44,920 nucleotides of DNA from Mycobacterium sp. 1423905.2 (GCF_001673155.1 NZ_LZLE01000105.1:1-44920); one strand, 5' to 3'. Numbered from the stretch's first letter, positions 8,159 through 16,830 are shown. A program made the numbers and translations. Notes: generated by a model from the letters alone, not told the origin.

Positions 8159-8209
8159 GGCTAGATAACAATCGGATTCAGGCTCGTTGACACGCTCGCT
8201 CCATCTCCT

Positions 8210-8235
8210 GGGCGGACCGAATCCGCCCATATACT
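8210..8235 (+). promoter_or_regulatory. sapM promoter: perfect palindrome abutting TATACT
   Basis: GGGCGGA (8210-8216) and TCCGCCC (8222-8228) form a perfect 7-bp palindrome with a 5-base centre. One base later comes TATACT (8230-8235), a near-ideal -10 box, followed by 6 bases and the sapM ATG. A repressor or activator bound to the palindrome would overlap the polymerase footprint. The sapM message is probably leaderless. Confidence 0.55.
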
Positions 8236-8241
8236 CCCGGC

Positions 8242-9129
8242 ATGCGGGCGCTGAAACTACACCTGACCAGGGCGTATCGTACCTTGGCGGTGGTCGGGAT
8301 GGTGGCCGTATCGCTGTGGGTCCAGGGCATCACCGGCACACCGCGCCCGGGCCTGGCCGCTGCGGCGCTGCCCAGCTTCTCCCACATCGTGATCGTGATC
8401 GAGGAGAACCGCTCGCAAGCCAACATCATCGGCAACAAGGCGGCGCCGTGGATCAACGCGCTGGCGGCCGGCGGAGCGATGATGAATCAGTCGTTCGCCG
8501 AGACCCACCCCAGTGAACCGAACTATTTGGCGCTGTTCGCCGGTAACACGCTCGGGGTGACCAAGGACAGTTGCCCGGTGAACGCCGGCGCCCAACCCAA
8601 CGTGGCATCCGAGATCCTCGCCGCGGGAGGCACTTTCGTCGGTTATGCCGAAGACCTTCCGGCCGTCGGCTCACCGGTGTGCAGTGCCGGCAAATACGCG
8701 CGCAAGCACGTCCCGTGGGCCAACTTCACCAACGTGCCGCCGTCGTTGTCGCTGCCGTTCTCCTCGTTCCCGCAGCCCGGCAACTATGCAGCTCTGCCGA
8801 CACTGGCGTTCGTCATCCCCAACAACGACAACAACATGCACGACGGGTCGATCGCGCAGGGCGACGCCTGGTTGAACCGGCAACTGTCGGCCTACGCCAA
8901 CTGGGCCCGGACCAACAACAGCCTGCTCATCCTGACCTGGGACGAGGACGACGGCGGCCCGCACAACCAGATCCCGACGGTGTTCTACGGCGCCCACGTG
9001 CAGCCCGGAACCTACAACGAGCAGATCAATCACTACAACGTGCTTTCGACGTTGGAGCAGATGTATGGGCTGCCCAAAACGGGTTACGCGGCCAACGCCG
9101 CCCCGATCACCGATATTTGGGGCGGATAA
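8242..9129 (+). CDS. sapM: Secreted acid phosphatase SapM
   Basis: The 295-residue protein has an N-terminal signal (basic [13 protein letters not shown], then a hydrophobic stretch ending about residue 42 near GLAAAALP). The mature part belongs to the phosphoesterase (AcpA/phospholipase C-like) family, with [36 protein letters not shown] and LTWDEDDGG as the metal and catalytic motifs. In M. tuberculosis, SapM is a secreted phosphatase that removes phosphatidylinositol 3-phosphate from the phagosome and delays its maturation. Whether this species uses it in the same way is inference. All motifs are intact. The ATG lies 6 bases after TATACT. satS, which encodes its reported export chaperone, follows after 33 bases. 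Confidence 0.93.
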   Translation: MRALKLHLTRAYRTLAVVGMVAVSLWVQGITGTPRPGLAAAALPSFSHIVIVIEENRSQANIIGNKAAPWINALAAGGAMMNQSFAETHPSEPNYLALFAGNTLGVTKDSCPVNAGAQPNVASEILAAGGTFVGYAEDLPAVGSPVCSAGKYARKHVPWANFTNVPPSLSLPFSSFPQPGNYAALPTLAFVIPNNDNNMHDGSIAQGDAWLNRQLSAYANWARTNNSLLILTWDEDDGGPHNQIPTVFYGAHVQPGTYNEQINHYNVLSTLEQMYGLPKTGYAANAAPITDIWGG

Positions 9130-9149
9130 GCCCTAGCGGGCCGGGTCGC

Positions 9150-9155
9150 TATTCT
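9150..9155 (+). promoter_or_regulatory. Candidate -10 box (TATTCT) of satS
   Basis: TATTCT lies 7 bases before the satS ATG with no ribosome site, so satS probably has its own leaderless promoter in addition to any read-through from sapM. Confidence 0.45.
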
Positions 9156-9162
9156 GTGCCGC

Positions 9163-10485
9163 ATGGCTGCTGACCTCGTGCCGATCCGCCTGAGCTTGAC
9201 CGACGGCGACCGCTACACCCTGTGGGCACCTCGGTGGCGCGATGCCGGCGACGAGTGGGAGGCGTTCCTCGGCAAAGACGAGGACCTGTATGCCTTCGAG
9301 TCGGTACCTGACCTGGTCGCGTTCGTGCGTACCGACTCCGACAACGACTTGGCCGACCACCCGGGCTGGAAAAAAGTCACTGAGGCCCACGCCCGTGACC
9401 TGGATCCGGCGCCGGACAAGCAGTTCGATCTGGTCGCCGTGGAGGAATTGGTCGCCGAGAAGCCGACCGAAGAGTCGGTGAACGCGTTAGCCGGCGTGCT
9501 GGCCATCGTGTCGTCCATCGGATCGGTGTGCGAGCTGCCCGCGGTGTCGAAGTTCTTCAACGGCAACCCGTCTCTGGGCACGGTCTCCGGCGGGATCGAC
9601 AACTTCTCCGGCAAGGCCGGCCAGAAGCGTTGGAACGCCATCGCCGAGGTGATCGGGCGCAGCTGGGACGACGTGCTGAAGTCCATCGACGGCATCGTCA
9701 GCACGCCCGACGTGGAGGAGAAATTGTCCGCCAAGGCCGCCGAGGAGCTGGAAGAGGAGCCCGAAGAGCCCGAAGAACTCGAAGCCGCCGACGACGACGC
9801 GACGGCAGAGACCGAGGATGCCGAGGAAACCGACGCGGCCCAGGCCGCCGATGACGCCGACGACGAAGAGACCGCCGACGATGCTGACGAAGACGAAGAA
9901 GACCGCGCCCCGGGTGACACGGTGGTGCTGGGCAGCGACGACGACTTCTGGGCGCAGGTCGGCATCGACCCGATTCAGATCATGACGGGTTCAGGCACCT
10001 TCTACACGCTGCGCTGCTACCTCGACGACCGGCCGATCTTCCTGGGCCGCAACGGCCGCATCAGCGTGTTCACCTCCGAGCGGGCGCTGGCCCGCTACCT
10101 CGCCGACGAGCACGACCACGACCTGTCCGACCTGAGCACCTACGACGACATCCGCACCGCCGCCACCGACGGCTCGCTGAACGTCGACATCACCGACGAA
10201 AACGTTTATGTGCTCAGCGGGCTGGCCGACGACTTCGCCGACGGGCCCGACGCGGTGGACCGCGAACAGCTCGACCTGGCCGTGGAATTCCTGCGCGACG
10301 TCGGCGACTACTCCGAGGAGAGCACGGTCGACAAGGCGCTGGACCCGGGCAAGCCGCTGGGCAAGCTGGTGACCTACGTGCTCGAACCGGACTCGAAGAG
10401 CAAACCCGCCGCTCCATACGCCAACGCCGTACGCGAGTGGGAGAAGCTCGAGGCGTTCGTCGATTCGCGGCTGCGGCGCGAGTAG
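9163..10485 (+). CDS. satS: SecA2-pathway export chaperone SatS
   Basis: The 440-residue protein has two similar globular parts, about residues 1-185 and 250-440, joined by a very acidic low-complexity linker (about 185-248, mostly Glu, Asp and Ala). There is no signal peptide, so it is cytosolic. It corresponds to Rv3311, reported as SatS, a chaperone needed for export of SecA2-dependent proteins including SapM in M. tuberculosis; its position right after sapM fits that job. Both halves carry related pieces (for example YTLWAPRWRD/FLGKDEDLYAF and YTLRCYLDDRPIFLG), suggesting an internal duplication. It has its own TATTCT box 7 bases before the ATG. It ends 4 bases before the converging LuxR-type gene. 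Confidence 0.85.
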   Translation: MAADLVPIRLSLTDGDRYTLWAPRWRDAGDEWEAFLGKDEDLYAFESVPDLVAFVRTDSDNDLADHPGWKKVTEAHARDLDPAPDKQFDLVAVEELVAEKPTEESVNALAGVLAIVSSIGSVCELPAVSKFFNGNPSLGTVSGGIDNFSGKAGQKRWNAIAEVIGRSWDDVLKSIDGIVSTPDVEEKLSAKAAEELEEEPEEPEELEAADDDATAETEDAEETDAAQAADDADDEETADDADEDEEDRAPGDTVVLGSDDDFWAQVGIDPIQIMTGSGTFYTLRCYLDDRPIFLGRNGRISVFTSERALARYLADEHDHDLSDLSTYDDIRTAATDGSLNVDITDENVYVLSGLADDFADGPDAVDREQLDLAVEFLRDVGDYSEESTVDKALDPGKPLGKLVTYVLEPDSKSKPAAPYANAVREWEKLEAFVDSRLRRE

Positions 10486-10489
10486 GTCG

Positions 10490-13400
10490 CTAGCCGGCCT
10501 CCACCTGCCGAGCCGCCTCCTGCGCGAGCTGCACGCGGGACTTCACGTCGAGCTTGTTGTAGATGTGGGTGAGATGGGTTTGCACGGTCCGAGGTGAGAC
10601 GAACAGCCGGGTGGCGATGTCGTTGTTTCCCAGACCTTCGCTGACCAACCGGACGGTGTCGAGCTCGGTCGGCGTCAACGAGGCCCAGCCTTTCGACGGG
10701 CGTTTGCGTTCACCGCGGCCGCGCTGGGCGTAGGCGATCGCTTCTTTGGTCGACAGGCCCGCGCCCTCCGCCCAGCAGTTCTGGAAGTCGTTGTCGCTCA
10801 ACGAGTCTCGGGCTGCGGCGAGCCATGTCTGGTACTCATCGCCGTAGCTCTGGAAGCGCACAGCGCCGATGCGTTGGCGGATGGCGTGCGCCGCCCCGAA
10901 GAGGCGGGCGGCTTCCTGATGACGATCGTTGTGGCCAGCGGCTGCCGCAAGGCACTCGAAGACTTCTGCGACGCCGATCCGGGCTCCGGTTTCGCCGCTG
11001 ATCGTCAGCGCTTCGTGCAGGTCCCGTTCCGCGCGCGGCAGCTCGCCTGACCTGAGCGCCAGGTGGGCCCGCTGCGCCAAGCTCATCATCCGGTACCAAC
11101 CAGTCGTCGACGAGACGCCGTCGTCGGCCCACCGTCGCGCGGCGGCGGCGTCCCCAGCCGCCAGAGCCGCCTGCGCCCGGTGCCACAGGAAGATGGAAGA
11201 CACCTGCGGATAGAGGCCGATGTGCTGCCAGGCCACCTCATGAGCTTCTGTTGCCGTCGCAACGTCACCCCTGGCGAGGGCGACCACGCCCGAGGTCATC
11301 TGCGACACGCCTTTGTGCACCACGCTGAGCGCGGCACCCGTCTCGATGAGCGCGCCCACGGTCTCCTCCGCCAGTGCTATCGCGCCCGCAAACGCCGACG
11401 CGAGCGTGAGGTTCTGCAAGCCCAGAAAGCGATTGAACAGGTCCCCTGCGTCGTCGGCCTCCGAGATCATCGCGCGGGACCGTTCCGATTCCCAGGCAAT
11501 CTCGCCCTGCAAGTAGCGAGCCATACCTACCCAGTTGCGGCAGAAGCGGGAGATGAAGTGGTCGTTGATCGAATCGGCCAATTCACGGCCTTCCTCACCG
11601 GTGGCGCGGGCCGCAGCGGGGTCACCCGCCATGACGGCGGCGTAAGTTCGCCAACCCAAGATATGACTCAATCGCCAGCGGTCGTCCAGCGCGCGGGCGA
11701 GCTCGGTGGCCTCGGCGAAGTACGGTCGCGCCACTTCGGCGTCATAGGCGGCGATGCCGACGCACGCTGTCAGCGCCCGGGCCAACAGGGCGGGGTCGTT
11801 GAGTTCCCGGGCGATGGCCACCGCGTCTTCGGCTTGGTCCAGACTGTCCAACGCAATGCCCCACGCGTGAAGGAGTGCGCTGTCGGCCAGCGCCCGCGCG
11901 CGGACCCGACGGTCGATCTCAGCAGCACCCGCGGCGCCATCGCGCAGGACGCTGGCGAACCAGCTCACTCCTTCCACGATCCGTCCGCGCGCCAGCCACA
12001 GCGGAGTGAGCGAAGAGGCCAGCGACAACGCGTGTTCGACGTCGCCGTTCTCCTGGCTCCAGGCGAAAGCGGCACGCAGATTATCGATTTCGGTCTCGAC
12101 CTTCGCCAGCATGTGCGCGTGACTGTCTCGTGCGGGATGGTCCAAAGTCGCAGCCAGCGCCGTGTAGTGATCGCAATGTCGAGTGCGCACCGCGTCGGCT
12201 TCCCCGGATTCCGCCAATTTCTCCAGCGCGTACTGTCGCACCATTTCCAACAGGCGGTATCTCGTTGTGTTGGTTGTGTTCTCGGCGACGACGAGGGACT
12301 TGTCCACCAGCAGCGTGAGCTGATCCAGAACCTGATACGTGTGGATGTCAGCGTCGGCGGCTACGGCCTGTGCGGCGGCAAGATCAAAGCCAACCATGAA
12401 TACCGACAGTCGGCGAAACAACATGCGTTCGGGTGCGGTGAGCAGCGTGTGTGACCAATCGACCGACGCGTGCAGGGTCTGTTGGCGTCGCACTGCGCGC
12501 CGGGCGCCGCCGGTGAGCAGCCGGAAACGGTCGTGCAGGCCACCGACGATCTCGTCCAGGGACAAGGCCCGCACTTGCGCTGCGGCCAATTCGATCGCCA
12601 GCGGCATGCCGTCCAGGCGGCGGCATATCCGTTCGACGGTGTCTGCGTCGTCTTCGGTGATCCGGAAAGCGGGGCTGGCGCGCCGAGCCCGATCGGTGAA
12701 CAGCGCGATCGCCTCGTCGGCCAGCGACAGCGAGGGCACCCGCCAAATGACCTCACCGTCAATGCCAATCGGCTCTCGGCTGGTGGCCAGGAAGGTCAGT
12801 TGCGGACATGCGCCGAGCAAGATAATCGCCAGCTCGGCGGTCGCGTCGAGGAGATGTTCACAATTGTCGAGCACGACGAGCATTCGGCGGTCGCGGATGA
12901 AGCCGACCAGGGTGTCCGTCATGGACCGACCCGGCTGGTCGGGGAGGCCAAGGGCGCGCGCGGCCGAAACGGGCACCAGTTCCGGATCGGCGATCGGTGC
13001 CAGGTCGACGTACCAGACGCCATCGCCGGACTCGTCTGCCACGTGGGCTGCGATCTGGATGGCGAGACGCGTTTTGCCGGCGCCTCCCGCACCGGTCAAC
13101 GTGACGAACCGGTCACCGGTGAGGATCCGGCACACCTCATCGATCTGTGCGGTACGTCCGATGAAGCTGGTGAGTTGTAGCGGAAGACCATGTGTGCCAA
13201 CGGTATTCGCGGTGCGCAACGGCGGGAACTCGTTGTGCGTTTCCGGATGGCAGAGCTGCAGAACACGTTCGGGTCGGGACACCCCGCGAAGCGGGTATCT
13301 GCCCAGATCGACCAGCCAGGAGTCCGCCGGCAGCCGGTCGTCGACCAGAGCCTCGGTGGCACCGGACAGTACGGTCTGGCCACCATGGGCGAGATCGCGG

Positions 13401-13810
13401 ATGCGGGCGGTGCGATTGATGGTCGGGCCGATGTAATTGCCTTCGTCGCGCAGCTGTACTTCTCCACTGTGCAGCCCGATGCGCAGTCGAATCGGGGCCA
13501 GTGGTGCGCGCTGCAAAGCCAGAGCGCACGCAACCGCGTCACTGGCCCTGGCGAATGCGATTACGAAGCTGTCGCCTTCGCCTTGCTCGACAGGCCGCAC
13601 ACCGTGGTGTGCGGCGACAACGTCGGCCAAAGTCCGGTCCAGCCGCGCGACCGCGGCCGTCATCGCATCCGGCTGGCTCTCCCACAGCCGGGTAGAACCT
13701 TCGACGTCGGCCAACAGCAAGGTGACCGTTCCGGTTGGCAACAAGACGCCCACGCCCAATTCGCTCCAGTCGCTGCTGTCCAGTGGCGGCGCCTCCGCGC
13801 GTTCGGTCAT
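10490..13810 (-). CDS. Adenylyl cyclase-STAND ATPase-LuxR regulator (Rv0386-like)
   Basis: The 1106-residue protein has four parts: a class III nucleotide cyclase domain (about 25-190), a STAND/NB-ARC ATPase (Walker A GAGGAGKT at 240-247, Walker B LVVLDNCEHLL), a long helical TPR-like region (about 500-1000), and a C-terminal LuxR helix-turn-helix (LTPTELDTVRLVSEGLGNNDIA, about 1040-1100). In the cyclase domain the metal aspartates are D35 and D80, and the transition-state pair is N132 and R136. The substrate-selecting Lys-Asp pair is replaced by Q76 and N125, as reported for Rv0386. The domain may therefore be an unusual or weak cyclase. It is a cytosolic one-protein sensor-regulator; its signal and targets are unknown. 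H37Rv has no such gene after Rv3311, so this begins the accessory block. Confidence 0.85.
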   Translation of the reverse strand: MTERAEAPPLDSSDWSELGVGVLLPTGTVTLLLADVEGSTRLWESQPDAMTAAVARLDRTLADVVAAHHGVRPVEQGEGDSFVIAFARASDAVACALALQRAPLAPIRLRIGLHSGEVQLRDEGNYIGPTINRTARIRDLAHGGQTVLSGATEALVDDRLPADSWLVDLGRYPLRGVSRPERVLQLCHPETHNEFPPLRTANTVGTHGLPLQLTSFIGRTAQIDEVCRILTGDRFVTLTGAGGAGKTRLAIQIAAHVADESGDGVWYVDLAPIADPELVPVSAARALGLPDQPGRSMTDTLVGFIRDRRMLVVLDNCEHLLDATAELAIILLGACPQLTFLATSREPIGIDGEVIWRVPSLSLADEAIALFTDRARRASPAFRITEDDADTVERICRRLDGMPLAIELAAAQVRALSLDEIVGGLHDRFRLLTGGARRAVRRQQTLHASVDWSHTLLTAPERMLFRRLSVFMVGFDLAAAQAVAADADIHTYQVLDQLTLLVDKSLVVAENTTNTTRYRLLEMVRQYALEKLAESGEADAVRTRHCDHYTALAATLDHPARDSHAHMLAKVETEIDNLRAAFAWSQENGDVEHALSLASSLTPLWLARGRIVEGVSWFASVLRDGAAGAAEIDRRVRARALADSALLHAWGIALDSLDQAEDAVAIARELNDPALLARALTACVGIAAYDAEVARPYFAEATELARALDDRWRLSHILGWRTYAAVMAGDPAAARATGEEGRELADSINDHFISRFCRNWVGMARYLQGEIAWESERSRAMISEADDAGDLFNRFLGLQNLTLASAFAGAIALAEETVGALIETGAALSVVHKGVSQMTSGVVALARGDVATATEAHEVAWQHIGLYPQVSSIFLWHRAQAALAAGDAAAARRWADDGVSSTTGWYRMMSLAQRAHLALRSGELPRAERDLHEALTISGETGARIGVAEVFECLAAAAGHNDRHQEAARLFGAAHAIRQRIGAVRFQSYGDEYQTWLAAARDSLSDNDFQNCWAEGAGLSTKEAIAYAQRGRGERKRPSKGWASLTPTELDTVRLVSEGLGNNDIATRLFVSPRTVQTHLTHIYNKLDVKSRVQLAQEAARQVEAG

Positions 13811-13926
13811 GGTAACCAGGATCGGATCATCAGGACCCGGCGAACATCGGCATTTATGCGTAGATTGCCGGGCCGATTGAGCCCCCGGCGACAGTGCCGA
13901 CGCGTTGGCTGCTGCGGCAACGGGAT

Positions 13927-14625
13927 TCAGACAGCGGAGACGTCGGCCAGCAAGGCTAGAAGCGGGATGAGCACTGCTGCGAATCCGACGACGGCTAGGG
14001 CGGTGAGTCGCCGGGAGCCGACCAACTTATAGAGCAGGTACGGCCCGCCGATCCAGTACAGCTGGGCCGTGATCAGACCGGGGAAGTAAGCGCCGAGCAT
14101 GATGCTCCACCAGGTATGGGCAATCGCGTTTCCGATCGCGCCGTAGACGATGAAGAACATCGCGGGTACCACAACGAAGCGCAACCGCGTCATCAACGCG
14201 ACCACGCAGGCGACGGTCATCACCGCGTAGGAGCCCATGTTGACCGAAACGAACGCGTCATTCGAGTAGGGCGTCCCGCCGTAGAGCTCGGCGAAGTCGC
14301 TGCGGAAGTTCGTGGCGAACTCCTCGGCGAAATGAACGAATTGCACTGCAAGGACACAACAGAACGCAGGAAGGAATCGGTTGACCGTGGGCAGCTGCAG
14401 TCGCCGTCCGAAGCACCAAAGAAAGAGCAACCAGGTGGCGATGACGCCGGGAACGAAGGTGACTTTCAAGCTTGTTCCGTGACTGACCAACCAGAAACTG
14501 ACGGCCATGGTGAACGCGATGAGCGTGCCCAAGACGGCGTCGCGCTTGGTCAGGGTGCGGTTACCGACCGCGGCGGCTTCAGGGTGGTCGATCCGGGCGA
14601 CGGGTGGATGCGGTTGCAGTGGCAT
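13927..14625 (-). CDS. HXXEE-domain integral membrane protein
   Basis: The 232-residue protein is mostly hydrophobic, with about six membrane segments. It contains the motif HFAEE (H98, E101, E102) at the end of one segment, the hallmark of the HXXEE domain family, and a later His-rich piece (IAHTWWS). The family's function is unknown to me; conserved His and Glu in a membrane setting suggest metal or substrate binding. ATG at 14625 follows AAGGAGG by 5 bases; the in-frame TTG one codon earlier is too close to that site. It is divergent from a tetR gene, with an 18-bp palindrome between them, so it is probably controlled by that repressor. It is followed by a 116-base gap before the LuxR-type gene, with no obvious coding content. 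Confidence 0.75.
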   Translation of the reverse strand: MPLQPHPPVARIDHPEAAAVGNRTLTKRDAVLGTLIAFTMAVSFWLVSHGTSLKVTFVPGVIATWLLFLWCFGRRLQLPTVNRFLPAFCCVLAVQFVHFAEEFATNFRSDFAELYGGTPYSNDAFVSVNMGSYAVMTVACVVALMTRLRFVVVPAMFFIVYGAIGNAIAHTWWSIMLGAYFPGLITAQLYWIGGPYLLYKLVGSRRLTALAVVGFAAVLIPLLALLADVSAV

Positions 14626-14655
14626 CAATGCCTCCTCCGAAGGAGTAACTCATTA

Positions 14656-14673
14656 GTGTACTGATTAGTACAC
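14656..14673. promoter_or_regulatory. TetR-type operator palindrome
   Basis: GTGTACT-GATT-AGTACAC is a perfect 7-bp palindrome with a 4-base centre. It lies in the 67-base gap between the divergent HXXEE gene and tetR, 20 bases before the tetR start. The size and position are typical of a TetR autoregulatory operator controlling both directions. Confidence 0.7.
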
Positions 14674-14692
14674 CATCTGGTACGGTGCTGTC

Positions 14693-15313
14693 ATGCCCCC
14701 TTCCACCGCCCGGCCGACCCGAGCGCAGCGTCTTGAACTGATCGAAGAGGCCGCCACCCGATTGTTCGCCGAGAAAGGCTTTGCGGCGACGACGGTCGAC
14801 GACATCGCGCAGACCACCGGACTGACCAAGCCCATGCTCTACCGGCACTTCGAGTCCAAGCAGGAGCTCGGCGTCTCATTGATGACCCGCGCCCGCGCGG
14901 AACTGATCGAGGCGCCGCTGGCCCGATTCCAGCCGGGGATGGCCGAGCCGCAGTCGCAGGTGCCGGCAATGGTGGATGCCTGGCTCGAGCATGTTGAGCG
15001 GCACCCGCACTCGGCACGCCTGCTGTTCACCCCCATCACCGGCGATCCGGCGGTCGAGCGGGTGCAAAGCGAGCTGTTCGCGCGTCAAACGGCTACCCAA
15101 GCCGCTCTGTTGCGCGAGTTCGCTCCCGAGCTCGACGACGTCGAAATCGACGCACTCGCAACGATGATGCGAGCCAGTCTGTGCGCCATCGCGCTGTGGT
15201 GGCTGGACCGGCCGGAAATCCCCCGCGCCGTCCCGGCGCGAGCGCTGTTGCGGTCATTTCAGGGCATTTACACCGCACTTGGCGAATCAGACACGGACCC
15301 GAAGGAGAGCTGA
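14693..15313 (+). CDS. TetR family transcriptional regulator
   Basis: The 206-residue protein starts with a classic TetR DNA-binding domain (RLELIEEAATRLFAEKGFAATTVDDIAQTTGLTKPMLYRHFESKQEL, about residues 11-56). The ligand-binding part (about 65-200) has no close match I can name. It is probably a dimeric repressor responding to a small hydrophobic molecule. An 18-bp palindrome lies just upstream and would serve the divergent HXXEE gene as well. The stop codon lies one base before the ATG of the alpha/beta hydrolase, so those two genes form an operon. The hydrolase and the HXXEE protein are therefore likely members of one regulon; the effector is unknown. Confidence 0.85.
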   Translation: MPPSTARPTRAQRLELIEEAATRLFAEKGFAATTVDDIAQTTGLTKPMLYRHFESKQELGVSLMTRARAELIEAPLARFQPGMAEPQSQVPAMVDAWLEHVERHPHSARLLFTPITGDPAVERVQSELFARQTATQAALLREFAPELDDVEIDALATMMRASLCAIALWWLDRPEIPRAVPARALLRSFQGIYTALGESDTDPKES

Positions 15314-15314
15314 G

Positions 15315-16250
15315 ATGACCCGCAACGGCGAACGCGACAAGGTGCACTTCGTCAGCGACGGCACCAAGTGCGCCGCCTGGCTGTATCGCGGAACGAACGG
15401 CGCGTGCGTCGTGATGTCCGGTGGCCTGGCGGTGACCAAAGAACCCGCCACGGATCGTTTCGCCCGCCGCCTTCACGATGCCGGATATACGGTCCTCGCC
15501 TTCGATCACCGACGCTTCGGCGAGAGCGGTGGCCGGCCGCGGCAGATCACGCGCTATGGTGAGCAACTCGCCGACTGGCACGCCGCAATCGACTTCGCGC
15601 GCAGCGTGTCCGGAGTCGACCCGCACAAGGTCGCGATCTGGGGATATTCACTGTCCGGCGGGCACGCCTTCCGCTTGGCGGCACACAACCCGACGCTCGG
15701 TGCGGCCATCGCCCACTCACCACTGGTCGACGGACTCGCCGTGGTGCCCAACGCGATGCGCCACCAGACGCAGAGCGCCTCGCTACGCTTCGCGGCTCTG
15801 GCATTGGTCGACGCCGTGGGTTTGCGCCTCGGGCGCAAGCCGAAACTGGTGCCGCTCGCCGGTCCGCCGGGGGCGCTGACGTCACTGACCACACCCGACG
15901 CGCAGAACGGTGCCGGCGCGCTCAATCCCGGCAATGCGTACCCGCAGTGGCAACAGGAGGTGGCGGCGAGTTCGGCCATGCGCGCCGCGTTCTACCGGCC
16001 GGGCCGGCACGCGTCACGCATCACAATCCCCTTCCTCGTTATCGCCTACGACGACGACGGCGTGGCGCCCCCGGGGCCCACCGTCCGCGCGGCGTCGCGG
16101 GTTCCTCGCGGTGAAGTCGTGCGCCTTCCCGGCGGCCACTACGCGGCCTACCTGGACGCTCACGAGCAGACGGTCGACGCTTTGCTGGCGTTCCTCGGCA
16201 AGCATCTGCTCGACGTCTCGCACGCCGCATCCTCCGCGTCGGGGCCGTGA
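15315..16250 (+). CDS. Alpha/beta hydrolase
   Basis: The 311-residue hydrolase has the nucleophile elbow GYSLSGG, an early oxyanion region (VVMSGGLAVTK) with FDHRRFGESGG, a late aspartate region (VIAYDDDGVAPP) and a C-terminal His (LPGGHYAAY). This arrangement fits the dipeptidyl-peptidase/DUF-type serine hydrolases that act on esters or thioesters; the substrate is unknown. No signal peptide is evident. ATG at 15315 was chosen because GAAGGAGA lies just upstream and it directly follows the tetR stop; an in-frame start at 15279 would lie within tetR. The gene converges on marR, with a small hairpin between them. It is likely under TetR control. Confidence 0.82.
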   Translation: MTRNGERDKVHFVSDGTKCAAWLYRGTNGACVVMSGGLAVTKEPATDRFARRLHDAGYTVLAFDHRRFGESGGRPRQITRYGEQLADWHAAIDFARSVSGVDPHKVAIWGYSLSGGHAFRLAAHNPTLGAAIAHSPLVDGLAVVPNAMRHQTQSASLRFAALALVDAVGLRLGRKPKLVPLAGPPGALTSLTTPDAQNGAGALNPGNAYPQWQQEVAASSAMRAAFYRPGRHASRITIPFLVIAYDDDGVAPPGPTVRAASRVPRGEVVRLPGGHYAAYLDAHEQTVDALLAFLGKHLLDVSHAASSASGP

Positions 16251-16252
16251 TC

Positions 16253-16269
16253 GATCACCTCGGGTGATC
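16253..16269. terminator. Possible bidirectional hairpin between converging genes
   Basis: GATCACC-TCG-GGTGATC is a perfect 7-bp hairpin lying between the hydrolase stop (16250) and the marR stop (16268). There is no T-run, so factor-independent termination is doubtful, but the position suits a two-way 3'-end structure. Confidence 0.35.
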
Positions 16270-16756
16270 AGGAGTCGGCGCCACCGGTGAGTCCGGGATG
16301 GACACCCGGTACCAGCCCCGCGGCGGTGGCGACCCGTTGCAGCAGCACACGCAACGTGTCCCGTTCAGCGCTCGACAGGGGCGCTGCGACCGACTCCTCG
16401 AGTGCAGAACCGACTGCGTCGAGCTCAGGAAGCAGGGCGCGGGCTCGATCGGTGAGCGTTATCGCGAATGCCCGACGGTCCTCGGGATGGGCCATCCGCT
16501 TGACTAGCCCGTCGGCTTCCAACGCGTCGACCAAGGTCACCATCGTGTTGCGGTGGATGCCCAACCGAGCAGATAGCGCGCGCTGTGACTGACCGTCCTC
16601 GGCCGCCAGCGCCATCAGCACCGCGTAGGCGCGGGGCTGCACCCCCACGCTGTTGACCATGCGTTGGAACTCATCGGCATAGTGCGCCCCGAGCTGAGAC
16701 AGCAGAAACGGGATGCGCTCGTCGAGGGTGGCGATTCCGGTCGGCTCTTCCACCAT
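16268..16756 (-). CDS. MarR family transcriptional regulator
   Basis: The 162-residue protein has the MarR winged-helix pattern: an N-terminal dimerisation helix (LDERIPFLLSQLGAHYADEFQRM), the recognition region QSQRALSARLGIHRNTMVTLVDALEADGLV (about residues 57-86), the wing with the conserved DRRAFAITLTDRARALL, and C-terminal helices. No Cys is visible for redox sensing, so a small-molecule ligand is more likely. It is divergent from the NAD(P)-binding gene, with a palindrome between them, and most likely represses that operon and itself. The start is set at 16756, as the VEEPTGIATLDERIP sequence is typical of a short MarR N-terminus. Confidence 0.85.
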   Translation of the reverse strand: MVEEPTGIATLDERIPFLLSQLGAHYADEFQRMVNSVGVQPRAYAVLMALAAEDGQSQRALSARLGIHRNTMVTLVDALEADGLVKRMAHPEDRRAFAITLTDRARALLPELDAVGSALEESVAAPLSSAERDTLRVLLQRVATAAGLVPGVHPGLTGGADS

Positions 16757-16783
16757 AAGCGCAGACTAGCACTCGAGCTGATA

Positions 16784-16798
16784 ATCACTTAGAGTGAT
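16784..16798. promoter_or_regulatory. MarR-type operator palindrome
   Basis: ATCACT-TAG-AGTGAT is a perfect palindrome inside a longer region where TGATAATCAC occurs twice as a direct repeat (about 16779-16803). It lies between divergent marR and the SDR gene, a typical MarR autoregulatory site. A second weaker TCAC-GTGA palindrome follows at about 16801-16814. Confidence 0.65.
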
Positions 16799-16830
16799 AA
16801 TCACCGTATAGTGACTTTTAAGGAGATGCG

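Noticed and set aside
8187..8192. TTGACA as the -35 box for sapM
   Set aside because: It is 37 bases from TATACT, too far for a normal promoter.
13867..13889. GCCGGG/CCCGGC hairpin between the HXXEE gene and the LuxR-type gene as a terminator
   Set aside because: Short arms in a GC-rich region with an 11-base loop and no T-run; too weak to call.
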